NCBI RefSeq assembly: GCF_028553745.1
Contig: NZ_CP067129.1
Span: forward strand, 2,400,501-2,464,500
Direction of reading: 5' to 3'
Length of the DNA stretch: 64,000 nucleotides
DNA from: Paracoccus seriniphilus
GTDB lineage: Bacteria; Pseudomonadota; Alphaproteobacteria; Rhodobacterales; Rhodobacteraceae
This document shows, piece after piece, positions 8,176-17,392 of this stretch. Positions within the stretch are counted from its first letter, which is position 1. The number at the start of each line of letters is the position of its first letter. The notes beneath the pieces were generated by a model. The model was not told the origin of the DNA. It ran no database searches and saw nothing but the letters and a program-made list of their open reading frames with translations. Both the position numbers and the translations under genes were made by a program.

Positions 8176-8478
8176 ATGGGCGAAAAAACGCTGACCCGTA
8201 TGGACTTGGCTGAAGCTGTGTTCCGCGACGTGGGCCTGTCGCGTCACGAGTCCGCGCAGCTGGTCGAAAGCGTTCTGGAGCATGTCTCGGACGCGTTGGT
8301 GCGTGGCGAACAGGTCAAGATTTCTTCCTTTGGCACATTCAGCGTTCGTGACAAGAACGAGCGGATTGGCCGAAATCCCAAAACCGGTGAAGAGGTTCCG
8401 ATAACGCCGCGCCGGGTGCTGTCCTTCCGTCCTTCCCATCTGATGAAGGAGCGGGTGGCCGCCGGTAACAAGCGATAG
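8176..8478 (+). CDS. ihfA: Integration host factor subunit alpha
   Basis: A 100-residue HU/IHF-fold protein. IHF bends DNA as a heterodimer with Ihf[32 protein letters not shown], the [30 protein letters not shown] arm region and the [17 protein letters not shown] end identify the alpha subunit; the beta-ribbon arm has the intercalating proline in GRNPKTG. The position next to a MerR-type gene (called yebX/merR in related clusters) downstream of plsX-fabH is typical of alphaproteobacteria, although here the TRAP operon is inserted between. Confidence 0.95.
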   Translation: MGEKTLTRMDLAEAVFRDVGLSRHESAQLVESVLEHVSDALVRGEQVKISSFGTFSVRDKNERIGRNPKTGEEVPITPRRVLSFRPSHLMKERVAAGNKR

Positions 8479-8493
8479 GGCGCATTTCCAAAA

Positions 8494-9123
8494 ATGAACA
8501 AGGGAGCAGATGCATTCCGCTCGATCGGTGAGGTCGCCAAACTGATCGGTGTTGCGCCGCATGTCCTGCGCTATTGGGAGACACAGTTCACACTGCTGCG
8601 CCCCATGAAGCGCCCCGACGGGCGGCGCTATTACCGCCCGGATGATCTGCGCCTTGCAGCCGGATTGTGCGAAGTCCTGCGCGAGGATGGGCTGACCATT
8701 CGCGGAGCCAAGAAGCTGATGGCACAGGATCGCGGAGAAGCGGTCCGCCAGCGCGGGGCGGAACGTCTGCGCATGCTGGAACCCGCTCCGCAGGGCGAAA
8801 CCGATTCACAGGGCCAAACCGGCTCAACAGAGCGGATCACCCGCCATGATGCTGCGCCGGACGCGCCAGATGCTGTCATCGGCAATGGGGCAGAGACCGC
8901 AGCCCCCGACCGGCCTCTTGGCCAGCCAGTTCGCCCCGCCGAGCCGCCCGAACTGCCCCTGCAGCAGGAACCGTCACGCGACGATGCCGGGGCGAACTGG
9001 CTGGCGCGATTGGTTTCGACAGCCGCGATCCTGCGGCGCATCACGGCCGATGACCCGCGTCTGCCCGCCGCGCGCACGACGATTTCCGCGCTGAGCCAGA
9101 ACATCGGCGCAAATTATTACTGA
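8494..9123 (+). CDS. MerR-family transcriptional regulator
   Basis: A 209-residue protein with an N-terminal MerR helix-turn-helix (residues 10-75: FRSIGEVAKLIGVAPHVLRYWETQF, then RRYYRPDDLRLAAGLCEVLREDGLTIRGAKKLM). The middle is a low-complexity Pro/Gln/Glu-rich linker and the C terminus a short conserved helix region (ANWLARLVSTAAILRRI). There are no cysteines in the C-terminal part to bind metals, so it is not a classic metal sensor. It follows ihfA by 15 bases, a constant neighbour in alphaproteobacteria. The target genes are unknown. Confidence 0.88.
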   Translation: MNKGADAFRSIGEVAKLIGVAPHVLRYWETQFTLLRPMKRPDGRRYYRPDDLRLAAGLCEVLREDGLTIRGAKKLMAQDRGEAVRQRGAERLRMLEPAPQGETDSQGQTGSTERITRHDAAPDAPDAVIGNGAETAAPDRPLGQPVRPAEPPELPLQQEPSRDDAGANWLARLVSTAAILRRITADDPRLPAARTTISALSQNIGANYY

Positions 9124-9199
9124 TTGATGGCCCCTGATCACAAATTTCCGCGTCCTGGGCCTTGTGCATCCCTGCCGCTTCGATCTATATGGCCGGCGT

Positions 9200-9277
9200 C
9201 GGGCCGTGGCGCAGCCTGGTTAGCGCGTCCGTCTGGGGGACGGAAGGCCGCGAGTTCGAATCTCGCCGGCCCGACCA
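9200..9277 (+). tRNA. tRNA-Pro (GGG anticodon), CCA encoded
   Basis: A complete cloverleaf can be folded. Acceptor 9200-9206 (CGGGCCG) pairs with 9267-9273. The D arm is GCGC/GCGC at 9209-9226. The anticodon stem TCCGT/ACGGA surrounds the loop CTGGGGG with anticodon GGG at 9235-9237. The T arm GCGAG-TTCGAAT-CTCGC is at 9250-9266, then discriminator A and encoded CCA 9275-9277. The pairing is perfect in all stems. A strong terminator follows directly. Confidence 0.97.
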
Positions 9278-9283
9278 CTTCGA

Positions 9284-9315
9284 AAACGCCCACTCCTTCG
9301 CGGGGGTGGGCGTTT
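9284..9315 (+). terminator. Terminator after tRNA-Pro
   Basis: A 13-bp stem (9284-9296 with 9303-9315, one T-G pair) and a TTCGCG loop, ending in TTTCCGTTT. This is a textbook intrinsic terminator 6 bases after the tRNA 3' end and separates it from dcd. Confidence 0.85.
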
Positions 9316-9350
9316 CCGTTTCTGCCAGCCAGTTTACCGGGGGAAGAGTG

Positions 9351-10418
9351 ATGAACGGCGTTCTGCCTGACAGCGAGATCCGCGACCTGATCCATCAAGG
9401 TGCGATTTCCGCCCAGACCGAGATCATCCCCGAACAGATCCAACCTGCCAGCCTGGACCTGCGGCTGGGCCACAAGGCCTATCGCCTGCGCGCCAGCTTT
9501 CTGGCCGGACGCGGGCAGCGAATCGAAGATCGGCTGAACGATTTCCAGATGCATGAAATGGATCTCGGCGGCGGTGCAGTGCTGGAGCGCGGCTGTGTCT
9601 ATCTGGTCCCGCTGAACGAACGTCTCAGCCTGCCGCCGGGATTGACCGCCGTCGCCAATGCCAAATCCTCGACCGGACGACTGGACCTGCTGACGCGGCT
9701 TGTGACCGATGACGGCACCGAATTCGACCGCCTGCCCGATGGCTATAGCGGCCCGCTCTATGCGGAAATCTGCCCGCGCAGCTTTTCGGTGCTGGTTCGT
9801 CCCGGCATGCGCCTGAACCAGTTGCGCCTGCGTCGCGGACAGGCCGTGCTCAGCGATCAGGAACTGCGTGATCTCAACGCCCGTGAACCACTGGTCGAGG
9901 GCGAGGCCCTGATTGACCACGGGCTGGGCTTTTCGGTCGATCTGCGCCCTGCCCGGGGCGATCTGGTCGGCTATCGCGCCCGCCCCCACAGCGGCGTGAT
10001 CGATCTGGACCGCATCGCGCAATATCCCGCGGCGGATTTCTGGGACGAATTGCACACGACCGAGGGCCGGCTGATCCTTGATCCCGGAGCCTTCTATATT
10101 CTGGTCAGCCGCGAATCCGTGGCCATCCCCGCTGATTGCGCCGCCGAAATGGCGCCCTATCTTGCCATGGTCGGAGAGTTTCGCGTGCATTACGCGGGCT
10201 TTTTCGATCCCGGTTTCGGCATTGGCAGTTCCGGCGCCGGGTCACGCGGCGTTCTGGAAGTGCGCTGCCACGAGGCCCCCTTCGTGCTGGAACACGGGCA
10301 GGTCGTCGGACGGCTGGTCTATGAACGCATGGCAGCCCGCCCCGACCGTCTTTACGGCGCCGGGATCAAGTCGAACTATCAGGGGCAGGGCCTGAAGCTG
10401 GCTAAGCAGTTCGTCTGA
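9351..10418 (+). CDS. dcd: 2'-deoxycytidine 5'-triphosphate deaminase, double-length form
   Basis: A 355-residue protein in which the dCTP deaminase/dUTPase-like fold appears twice. The first unit has IQPASLDLRLGHKAYRLRA, ANAKSSTGRLDLLTR and YAEICPRSFSVLVRPGMRLNQLRLRRG; the second has ILDPGAFYILVSRE, FRVHYAGFFDPGFG and the terminal SNYQGQGLKLAKQF. The product dUTP feeds dUTPase for dTMP synthesis. E. coli Dcd is about 193 residues and works as a trimer, so this form probably represents a fused pair. It starts at ATG 9351 after GGGGGAAGAG. The frame upstream runs through the tRNA and is not coding. Confidence 0.9.
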   Translation: MNGVLPDSEIRDLIHQGAISAQTEIIPEQIQPASLDLRLGHKAYRLRASFLAGRGQRIEDRLNDFQMHEMDLGGGAVLERGCVYLVPLNERLSLPPGLTAVANAKSSTGRLDLLTRLVTDDGTEFDRLPDGYSGPLYAEICPRSFSVLVRPGMRLNQLRLRRGQAVLSDQELRDLNAREPLVEGEALIDHGLGFSVDLRPARGDLVGYRARPHSGVIDLDRIAQYPAADFWDELHTTEGRLILDPGAFYILVSRESVAIPADCAAEMAPYLAMVGEFRVHYAGFFDPGFGIGSSGAGSRGVLEVRCHEAPFVLEHGQVVGRLVYERMAARPDRLYGAGIKSNYQGQGLKLAKQFV

Positions 10419-10421
10419 GGG

Positions 10422-11531
10422 TCAACCCAGAGGCGCGGTCTGCCACAGCCGGATCTTCAGCCCGCCATGGGCCACGATGGGTCCGGCGGGCAGGAATTTC
10501 AGCCCGGTCGCCTTGGCCAAGCCGGCCTCGCTGGTGATGATGCCGATTTTCCAGCCCTTGAAACGCTCGCGAAACACCTCGCCCATGGCGGCATGCAGCC
10601 CATATAATGGGCCCTTGTTGCCGATCCGCGTGCCATAGGGCGGGTTCAGGATCACCAGCCCCGGATCGCAATCGGGGGGTTGCAGATCAGCGATCTGACG
10701 GCATTCAAAGCTGATCGCCTCTGCCACACCTGCGCGCATGGCATTCGCCACGCTCATGCGAATTGCCCCGGCATCACGGTCGCTGCCATAGAAGCGCGCC
10801 GCAGGGGGGCGGTTCGGTGATTCAGCGCACAGATCCTGCCAGATTCTGGGACGGAAACTCGCCAGCGTTTCAAAGGCAAAGCTGCGCGAGCGCCCCGGCG
10901 CCATTCCGGCGGCCATTTCGGCGGCCTCGATCGGGAATGTGCCTGATCCGCACATCGGGTCCAGCACCGCCTGAGATCCGTCATAACCCATTTCGCGCAG
11001 GAACATGGCTGCCATGGTTTCCCGCATCGGAGCCTTGGCCACCGCTTCCTTGTGACCGCGCTTGTGCAGCGATTCGCCTGTCGTATCCAGACTGATGGTG
11101 ACCAGGTCGTCTTCGATCCGGACCTTGACGACCACCTGCGCATCGGGCGCGATCGTCGCGCCCAGTTCTTCCTGGATGGCCCGTTCGATCCGTTGCGTGG
11201 CGGCCTTGGCGTGATAGATCCGGCTGGCCTTGCAAGTGGCCTCGACGCGCACCGCAACGTCCTTGCGCAACACCTCGGCCCAGGGAAACTTGCGCGAGCG
11301 CTTGTCCAGCTGCGCCAGATGCATCGCCCGAAAACTGCCAACCCGCGCCAGCACTCGCGTCGCCCCGCGCAGCCACAGATTCGCGCGCCAGACATCAGGC
11401 CAGCCACCGCGAATGGCCACACCGCCCGGCTGCACGACCGGCTGCCAGCCCAATTCCCGTGCTTCCGATGCCAAGGGCTGTTCCAGCCCTGGCGTCGCCA
11501 CCAGGAAAATCTCGAAATCTTCATTGCTCAT
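10422..11531 (-). CDS. THUMP-domain class I SAM-dependent RNA methyltransferase (RlmL N-terminal-like)
   Basis: A 369-residue protein. Residues 1-55 form the N-terminal ferredoxin-like part, about 60-155 a THUMP RNA-binding domain, and 160-369 a Rossmann methyltransferase with the SAM-binding segment LDPMCGSGTFPIEAA and the catalytic motif NPPYGTRIG. The NPPY motif marks N-methylation of a base, probably N2-guanine in 23S rRNA as in RlmL/RlmK, but here the RlmK half is missing. It is the last gene of the argS-to-scpB run on the minus strand and ends 3 bases from dcd, with no room for a terminator. Confidence 0.85.
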   Translation of the reverse strand: MSNEDFEIFLVATPGLEQPLASEARELGWQPVVQPGGVAIRGGWPDVWRANLWLRGATRVLARVGSFRAMHLAQLDKRSRKFPWAEVLRKDVAVRVEATCKASRIYHAKAATQRIERAIQEELGATIAPDAQVVVKVRIEDDLVTISLDTTGESLHKRGHKEAVAKAPMRETMAAMFLREMGYDGSQAVLDPMCGSGTFPIEAAEMAAGMAPGRSRSFAFETLASFRPRIWQDLCAESPNRPPAARFYGSDRDAGAIRMSVANAMRAGVAEAISFECRQIADLQPPDCDPGLVILNPPYGTRIGNKGPLYGLHAAMGEVFRERFKGWKIGIITSEAGLAKATGLKFLPAGPIVAHGGLKIRLWQTAPLG

Positions 11532-11569
11532 GCATCCGCCTTAGCCGCTGGACGCCCCAATGGCGAGGC

Positions 11570-11770
11570 TTAGCGACCAATTCTCCGGATTACGCGCATC
11601 GCCTGCCGAATGCGTTTTACGGTCTGCTGCTGGTTCCGGGCGGTTTGTGGCGATGCCCTGGACCCGGTCTTGCCCGGGTTCTGCCCCATCCTGTTGACGC
11701 CCTTGCGAATGCCCCACTGCATGGCCTGCCGAAGAATCTGGCGAAGAATCATGTTGATGATCTGGCCCAT
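11570..11770 (-). CDS. Small basic hypothetical protein downstream of scpB
   Basis: A 66-residue, arginine- and glutamine-rich protein (MGQIINMILRQILRQAMQWG at the start, many Arg later, no acidic residues). The first 25 residues could form an amphipathic or membrane-associated helix; the rest looks disordered and nucleic-acid binding. I do not recognise a named family. It starts 9 bases after the scpB stop on the same strand and precedes the methyltransferase, so it is probably co-transcribed with the condensin genes. The even N-terminal hydrophobic pattern supports it being real. Confidence 0.65.
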   Translation of the reverse strand: MGQIINMILRQILRQAMQWGIRKGVNRMGQNPGKTGSRASPQTARNQQQTVKRIRQAMRVIRRIGR

Positions 11771-11779
11771 GTCTTCTTC

Positions 11780-12472
11780 CTATTCTTCCTCGAAGAAATC
11801 ATCCGCCGGGTCGGCGGGATCTTCCTCGGCTTCGTCATCCTGACCCGTCCCCGGCAGCGCCAGCCCATCCTCGGCCGGGCGGGACTCCAGCAGACCGGCT
11901 GCGCGCAATTCCGACAGACCCGGCAGGTCGCGCGCCGATTCCAGCCCGAAATGGTCCAGAAAAGCCTCGGTCACGACAAAGGTGGCGGGGCGTCCGGGGG
12001 TCATCCGCCGACGCCCCATGCGGACCCATTCCATCTCGATCAACTGGTCCAGCGTGCCGCGACTGACGCTGACACCGCGGATTTCCTCGATCTCGGCACG
12101 GGTCACGGGCTGATGATAGGCGATGATGGCCAGGGTCTCGACTGCGGCGCGCGACAGGCGACGCTGCTCGACGGCCTCGGCCTGCATCAGAAAGCCCAGA
12201 TCTGCGGCCGTGCGAAAGGCATAGCCGTCGCCAATGCGCTCGATCACGACACCGCGCCCTTCATATTGGATGCGCAACAGCGCCAAGGCTTCGGCCGGGT
12301 CGCTTCCAGCCGGCAAGCGGTTCTTCAGTTCATTGAGGCTGATCGGCTGGGCGGCAGCGAACAGCACGGCCTCAACCATCCGCATCTGTTCGGACATGGG
12401 CGGAGGCGTCACATCACCTGCCCGCACCCTGTCGGCGGAAATCTGGTCTTGGGTATGATTTGGCTCGGTCAC
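11780..12472 (-). CDS. scpB: Segregation and condensation protein B
   Basis: A 230-residue kleisin-associated protein with two winged-helix domains: MRMVEAVLFAAAQPISLNELKNRLP... at about 30-100 and RAAVETLAIIAYHQPVTRAEIEEIRGVSVSRGTLDQLIEMEWVR at about 110-155, then GRPATFVVTEAFLDHFGLESARDLPGL. It forms the condensin complex with Smc and ScpA. The tail is very acidic (DDEAEEDPADPADDFFEEE). The likely start is GTG 12472, one base after the scpA stop; a later ATG at 12397 is an alternative that still keeps the first domain. Confidence 0.92.
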   Translation of the reverse strand: MTEPNHTQDQISADRVRAGDVTPPPMSEQMRMVEAVLFAAAQPISLNELKNRLPAGSDPAEALALLRIQYEGRGVVIERIGDGYAFRTAADLGFLMQAEAVEQRRLSRAAVETLAIIAYHQPVTRAEIEEIRGVSVSRGTLDQLIEMEWVRMGRRRMTPGRPATFVVTEAFLDHFGLESARDLPGLSELRAAGLLESRPAEDGLALPGTGQDDEAEEDPADPADDFFEEE

Positions 12473-12473
12473 G

Positions 12474-13316
12474 TCAGTTCTGATCGGATATGGGTCTGCG
12501 CCGAAAGCTGATCGGTGCGAAGGTTTCGCTCTGGCGTATCTCCAACCGACCCTGTCGCGCAAGCTCCAGCGAGGCAGCAAAGGTCGCGGCGGTCGCTGAA
12601 CGGACCCTTGCGCCCGGCCCGCCCCATCCCTCGGGCAGGAAATCGGAAAGCTCGGTCCAGTCCCCCACATAGCCGATCATGCGGCGCAGGCGTTCCAACG
12701 CCTGCTCCATGGTATAGATGTCCTGCCGGTCAAAGGCATAGGGGCGGAATTCATCCTTGGTGCGCAGTCGTGCATAGGCGCGCATCAGGTCCAGCAAGCC
12801 GGCCTGCCATTCGGTGCGCCGCTTGCGCGCAACGGTTTCAGGGGCCCCGCGTTTGAAACGATCGATCCCCAGCCGGTCACGCGCCATCAACTGGGCCGCT
12901 GCCTGCCGCATCGCGTCCAGCCGTTCCAGCTGAAAGGCCAGATGCGCGGCCATGTCTTCGGCCGAAGGGCCTTCGGCCTCGGGATCTGGCGGCAAGAGCA
13001 GGCGTGACTTCAGGAAGGCCAGCCAGGCTGCCATGACCAGATAGTCGGCCGCCAGCTCGATGCGCAATTTGCGCGCCTGCTCCACAAAGGTCAGATATTG
13101 CTCGGCCAGATGCAGCACCGAGACCTTCATCAGATCGACCTTCTGTGTGCGCGCCAGTGTCAGCAACAGATCCAGCGGCCCCTCATAGCCGTCGACATCG
13201 ACGATCAGCGCCTCTTCCGCGCGCCGCTGAGCGACCGTTATCGCATCGTCACCGCCCTCGGCGGGCGACGTCGGAACGGGCTTCAGATAGGGCACTTCGC
13301 TGCCGGAACGGGTCAC
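12474..13316 (-). CDS. scpA: Segregation and condensation protein A (kleisin)
   Basis: A 280-residue protein with the ScpA signature LIVDVDGYEGPLDLLLTLARTQKVDLMKVSVLHLAEQYL at about 37-75, followed by AADYLVMAAWLAFLKSRLLLP, both in the helical N-terminal domain that clamps Smc. The C-terminal winged helix ends FAPISFRR. It bridges the two Smc heads. The start is uncertain: GTG 13316 follows GGAGGT by only 4 bases, and TTG 13331 lies just upstream without a ribosome site. It is part of the nagZ-scpA-scpB run common in alphaproteobacteria. Confidence 0.93.
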   Translation of the reverse strand: MTRSGSEVPYLKPVPTSPAEGGDDAITVAQRRAEEALIVDVDGYEGPLDLLLTLARTQKVDLMKVSVLHLAEQYLTFVEQARKLRIELAADYLVMAAWLAFLKSRLLLPPDPEAEGPSAEDMAAHLAFQLERLDAMRQAAAQLMARDRLGIDRFKRGAPETVARKRRTEWQAGLLDLMRAYARLRTKDEFRPYAFDRQDIYTMEQALERLRRMIGYVGDWTELSDFLPEGWGGPGARVRSATAATFAASLELARQGRLEIRQSETFAPISFRRRPISDQN

Positions 13317-13366
13317 GCGACCTCCAATCAATCAGGCAGACAGAGTCGGGCCAGCAACGTCGCAAG

Positions 13367-14362
13367 TCAAGTCAGGGCCAGTCCCGCGACCAAGGCCTGC
13401 CATTCGGCCTGCAATGCGTGGCGATCCAGATCCTGCGGCGCCTGACGCATCTGCAGGGCCGCATCGGCGCGGCGTTGTGCCTGCGGGGTCATCTGCCCCG
13501 CTGCGGCGACCACCGGCTCCATGCTGGCAACGCTGCCATTGCAATGCAGAACCAGATCGCATCCGGCGGCAATCGAGGCCTGCGCCCGTTCCGCCTCGGT
13601 TCCCGACAGCGCCTGCATGGTGATGTCATCGGTCATCAGCAGCCCGTCAAAGCCGATCTGCTGCCGAATCAGCTGCACCGCCGGGGCCGAGGCCGTCGCT
13701 GGCGCATCATCCACCGCATCAAGGCAGATATGTGCCGTCATCCCCATCGGCAGATCTGCCAGCGCCCGGAAAGGCGCGAAGTCCAGCGCATCCAGTTCCT
13801 GCAGGCTGGAGCTGACGCGGGGCAGGTCGTGATGGCTGTCGGCCACTGCACGCCCGTGACCCGGCATATGTTTCATGACCGGCAGCACACCCGCCGCCAA
13901 CAGCCCCTCTGCCACCGCGCGTCCCAACGTGGCAACCTGATCCGGGTCGCTGCCCAGACAGCGATTGCGCAGGAACGGATGCGTGTCGGCCTGCGCGACA
14001 TCCAGTGTCGGCGCACAATCGGAATCGATCCCGACGTCATGCAATTCACGGCCAATCAGATAGTAGCGCAACCACATGGCGCGCGCGCCTGCCTCGGCCT
14101 GATCCAGTGGCGCAGGCCATTCTGCCCAATGCGGTGCGCGCAGGCGCTGCACCCTGCCGCCCTCCTGATCGACGGTGATGACCGCATCACGGCCGACGGA
14201 ATCGCGCAACTGCCCCGTCAGACGACGCAGTTGCTCGGGCGATTCGACATTGCGGGCGAAAAGAATGAAGCCCCAGGGATCGGCGGCACGGAAGAAGTCA
14301 CGTTCCTCGGGGGACAGTTCGGTCCCGGCGATGCCGCCCAGAATGGTCGCGCCATGTGCCAT
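13367..14362 (-). CDS. nagZ: Beta-N-acetylhexosaminidase NagZ
   Basis: A 331-residue cytoplasmic glycoside hydrolase family 3 enzyme that removes GlcNAc from muropeptides in cell-wall recycling. Motifs in order: DPWGFILFARNVESPEQLRRL, ITVDQEGGRVQRLR, VLPVMKHMPGHGRAVADSHHDLPRV (the flexible loop with the acid/base His) and LLMTDDITMQAL with the nucleophile Asp. The ATG at 14362 begins MAHGATILGGIAGTEL and lies 11 bases after the SPOR gene stop. A longer open frame upstream overlaps that gene and is not used. Confidence 0.94.
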   Translation of the reverse strand: MAHGATILGGIAGTELSPEERDFFRAADPWGFILFARNVESPEQLRRLTGQLRDSVGRDAVITVDQEGGRVQRLRAPHWAEWPAPLDQAEAGARAMWLRYYLIGRELHDVGIDSDCAPTLDVAQADTHPFLRNRCLGSDPDQVATLGRAVAEGLLAAGVLPVMKHMPGHGRAVADSHHDLPRVSSSLQELDALDFAPFRALADLPMGMTAHICLDAVDDAPATASAPAVQLIRQQIGFDGLLMTDDITMQALSGTEAERAQASIAAGCDLVLHCNGSVASMEPVVAAAGQMTPQAQRRADAALQMRQAPQDLDRHALQAEWQALVAGLALT

Positions 14363-14373
14363 CCCGCTTCGGC

Positions 14374-15495
14374 TCAACGGGCCAGCGCAAGGCAGTCGGT
14401 GCCACCCGATTTCAGGGCTGCACAGAATTGACGTGCCTCGCTGATCGAACCGAATCCGGCAACCCGCAGCCGCCAGAAGGTCCGGCCATTGGATTGGTGC
14501 TTCTGGATTACCTGCCCCTTGCCCGAAAACAGAGAGCCGAACTTGCCGGTCAACCGGTTCCATTCGCCCGAGGCAATGGCATTGCTGTCAAATGCGCCGA
14601 TCTGCACCAGTGGACCACTTGCCGCCGCTGCGGGAACCGGGGCCGCCGGAGGCGCGGCAGGGCGGGCATCGGTCGCGGTGGTGCCCGCAGAAGCCACGCG
14701 CATGTGACGCGGGCGCGGCGCCGGACGCGAGGAAGCCCGCAGGATCCCCGGATTCGCGGCGGCCTGCGCCTCGGCCAGCGCGGCGGCAATCGCATCGGTC
14801 TGGGCCGGCTGGCCGTTCTCATCCGTGATGACCTCATTCACCGGGCCTTCACTGGCCGGAGCATCGATGATGGCGGCTTTTTCGACATCTGCCGCAGCAA
14901 GGGCCAGACGCTCGGCTTCTGCAGCCGCCCGTGCCTCGGCCAGGGCCCGCGCTTCGCTGTCAGACAGCGGCACGACAGGCGCCCCATCGAAATTCAGTGG
15001 CGCATCCTTGGGATTGGTCGGTTCATGGGCGGCAATGCCGAAGGCCCCCATGGGAACATCCTCATCGGTCAGTTCACCCCCGTCAGGAACGATCGCGACC
15101 TGCTGCACCGGCTGCTCTGGTGCGCCTTCCGCGACGCTGTTGACGGCATAGCCGGTATAGCTGGACAGTTCTCCGCCGGGATCTTCCGGCGCGGTCCGTG
15201 CATCGCCGGCAACCGCGCGGATCACCGGAACACCCGAAACATCGCGCGAGACCAGTTGCCAGCCCCAGGCCATCAGGCCGACCATCAACGCCACCGAGGC
15301 CAAAGCCCCAAGGTAATGGGTCAACCGCCCGATACGGGACGAGAAGCTGTCGGTGCCATCCGGGTCGGCGACAAAACGGCTGTGATCATGGTTGGACTGA
15401 CCGTCATCAGAACCATGCTGATCATAGGAGAACTCGCGCCGCACCTTGTGGCGCGAAAACACATAGCCGCCTTCGCGGAAATCCATCACTGCCAT
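14374..15495 (-). CDS. SPOR-domain membrane protein
   Basis: A 373-residue bitopic membrane protein: cytoplasmic basic N terminus (1-60), one transmembrane helix (about 61-81), a long periplasmic Ala/Pro/Glu-rich linker including a coiled-coil-like stretch (about 180-215), and a C-terminal SPOR domain (about 295-373: LVQIGAFDSNAIASGEWNRL ... GRTFWRLRVAGFGSISEARQFCAALK). SPOR domains bind denuded septal peptidoglycan, so a role at the division site is likely. It sits between argS and nagZ, the usual alphaproteobacterial order. The ATG at residue 4 is an alternative start. Confidence 0.88.
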   Translation of the reverse strand: MAVMDFREGGYVFSRHKVRREFSYDQHGSDDGQSNHDHSRFVADPDGTDSFSSRIGRLTHYLGALASVALMVGLMAWGWQLVSRDVSGVPVIRAVAGDARTAPEDPGGELSSYTGYAVNSVAEGAPEQPVQQVAIVPDGGELTDEDVPMGAFGIAAHEPTNPKDAPLNFDGAPVVPLSDSEARALAEARAAAEAERLALAAADVEKAAIIDAPASEGPVNEVITDENGQPAQTDAIAAALAEAQAAANPGILRASSRPAPRPRHMRVASAGTTATDARPAAPPAAPVPAAAASGPLVQIGAFDSNAIASGEWNRLTGKFGSLFSGKGQVIQKHQSNGRTFWRLRVAGFGSISEARQFCAALKSGGTDCLALAR

Positions 15496-15567
15496 AGCCT
15501 GCCTGTCTGCCGGTTAACCCGACTTTACCGTTGACTGCTCATCACATCCCGAGGCGGCGCCGTTTGT

Positions 15568-17310
15568 TCAGCGCATTTCTTCCGCCGGAGTGACCCCAAG
15601 GATAGCGAGACCACTTGAAATGACAACGCCAACGGCCCGAACCAACGCGATTTTTGCTTGTGTCGTTGCCGAATCGCCATCCTGCACAAAGCGCAGACTG
15701 GTGTCGTCATTGCCCCGATTCCAAAGGGAATGCAGGTCCGAGGCGATCTCATAGAGGAAAAATGCGACGCGATGAGGCTCATGCGCGCGGGCCGCATGTT
15801 CGATCAGGCGTGGCCATTCGGCAACTTTCCGGGCCAAGTCAAGCTCGGCGGGATGGGAAATTGCACCAAGATCGGCGCCGATCAGCGCCTGATCGGACAC
15901 ATCAATTCCCGAATCCCTGGCGCGGCGCAGCACCGAATGCACCCTTGCGCTGGCATATTGCACATACCAGACCGGGTTGTCCTTGGACTGTTCCAGAACC
16001 TTGGCGAAATCGAAATCAAGCGGCGCGTCGTTCTTGCGGTTCAGCATGATGAAACGGGTCACATCGGCCCCCGCTTCCTCGACCACATCGCGCAGGGTCA
16101 CGAATGTGCCCGCGCGCTTGGACATCTTGAAGGGCTCGCCATTCTTGTACAGCTTGACCAGCTGGATCAGCTTGACGTCCAGCGGCACACGCCCGTCCGA
16201 CAGTGCTTTCACCGCAGCGGTCATGCGTTTGACATAGCCGCCGTGATCGGCCCCGAAGACGTCGATCAACTGGTCAAAGCCACGGTCGATCTTGTCCCAG
16301 TGATAGGCGATATCGGGTGCGAAATAGGTCCATGCGCCATCCGATTTCTGGATCGGGCGATCCACGTCATCGCCATGGGCGCTGGATTTGAACAACAGTT
16401 GTTCGCGCGCTTCCCAATCCTCGGGCAGTTTGCCCTTGGGCGGTTCCAGCACGCCGCGATAGATCAGGCCAAGGCTGTTCAGCCGTTCGATCGCCGCCTC
16501 GATCTTGCCTGTGCCATAAAGTGCCTTTTCGCTGGAATAGACATCCATGCGCACACCGAGCGCGGCCAGATCCTGCCGGATCATTTCCATCATCGCCTGA
16601 GTCGCGAATTCACGCAGTTCGACCAGCCATTCGCTCTCCGGTTTGTCCAGCAGCGATTCGCCGTATTTTTCCTTGAGCGCCTCGCCGACGGGGATCAGAT
16701 AATCGCCCGGATACAGCCCTTCACGAATCTCGGGTTCCAGCCCGTTGGCCTCGCGATAACGCTCATAGGCCGAACGCGCCAGCACATCGACCTGTGCGCC
16801 GCCGTCATTGATGTAGTATTCGCGGGTGACATCATGGCCCGAGAAATCCAGCAGATTGGCCAGCGCATCACCGAATACCGCGCCGCGCACATGGCCGACA
16901 TGCATCGGCCCGGTCGGGTTGGCGCTGACGAATTCGACATTGACCTTCTGGTTGCGGCCGATGTCGGACCGGCCGAATGCCTTGCCTTCGCGAATGGCAG
17001 TGGTGATCACCCCCTGCCAGACCGCAGGCGACAACCGCAGGTTCAGAAAACCCGGCCCCGCCACTTCGGCACTGGCGATCCGCGGATCGGTCAGGCGGGC
17101 GGCCAGCTTGTCGGCAATCTCGCGCGGCTTCATGCCGGCGGGTTTGGCCAGCACCATGGCGGCATTGGTGGCCATATCGCCATGTGCGGGATCGCGCGGG
17201 GGTTCCACGGCGACATTGCGATAATCAAGCCCTGCGGGCAATTCGCCCGCAAGCGACATCTGATCCAGCGCCTCGACAACGACGCCGCGAAGATCGGTGA
17301 AAAGGTTCAT
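15568..17310 (-). CDS. argS: Arginyl-tRNA synthetase
   Basis: A 580-residue class I synthetase. The N-terminal additional domain (1-110) binds the tRNA D-loop. The HIGH-type motif is in [20 protein letters not shown] (about 125) and the KMSK signature in [19 protein letters not shown]. The C terminus carries the DALR anticodon-binding domain ([16 protein letters not shown]... to the ALRFVQDGD region). It charges tRNA-Arg. The ATG at 17310 ([15 protein letters not shown]) matches the family start; the 16 codons open upstream are unlikely to be used. It heads the minus-strand run through scpB. Confidence 0.96.
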   Translation of the reverse strand: MNLFTDLRGVVVEALDQMSLAGELPAGLDYRNVAVEPPRDPAHGDMATNAAMVLAKPAGMKPREIADKLAARLTDPRIASAEVAGPGFLNLRLSPAVWQGVITTAIREGKAFGRSDIGRNQKVNVEFVSANPTGPMHVGHVRGAVFGDALANLLDFSGHDVTREYYINDGGAQVDVLARSAYERYREANGLEPEIREGLYPGDYLIPVGEALKEKYGESLLDKPESEWLVELREFATQAMMEMIRQDLAALGVRMDVYSSEKALYGTGKIEAAIERLNSLGLIYRGVLEPPKGKLPEDWEAREQLLFKSSAHGDDVDRPIQKSDGAWTYFAPDIAYHWDKIDRGFDQLIDVFGADHGGYVKRMTAAVKALSDGRVPLDVKLIQLVKLYKNGEPFKMSKRAGTFVTLRDVVEEAGADVTRFIMLNRKNDAPLDFDFAKVLEQSKDNPVWYVQYASARVHSVLRRARDSGIDVSDQALIGADLGAISHPAELDLARKVAEWPRLIEHAARAHEPHRVAFFLYEIASDLHSLWNRGNDDTSLRFVQDGDSATTQAKIALVRAVGVVISSGLAILGVTPAEEMR

Positions 17311-17392
17311 GATCTGCTTCCTGACTGACCATCGGGGGTTAACGCCTGCATGCGGCAAAGGTCAACAGCATGAAGGCCTGTTCCCCGACGGA

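Noticed and set aside
9200..9277. tRNA-Pro as an integration site for a mobile element
   Set aside because: No integrase, no repeated tRNA 3' end and no foreign-looking DNA follow; dcd is a normal core gene.
11459..12511. A 350-codon plus-strand frame across scpB and the small gene
   Set aside because: It is the antisense of scpB and lacks a ribosome site and known domain.
15658..17328. A 556-codon open frame opposite argS
   Set aside because: It has no recognisable motif, while argS on the other strand has all synthetase motifs.
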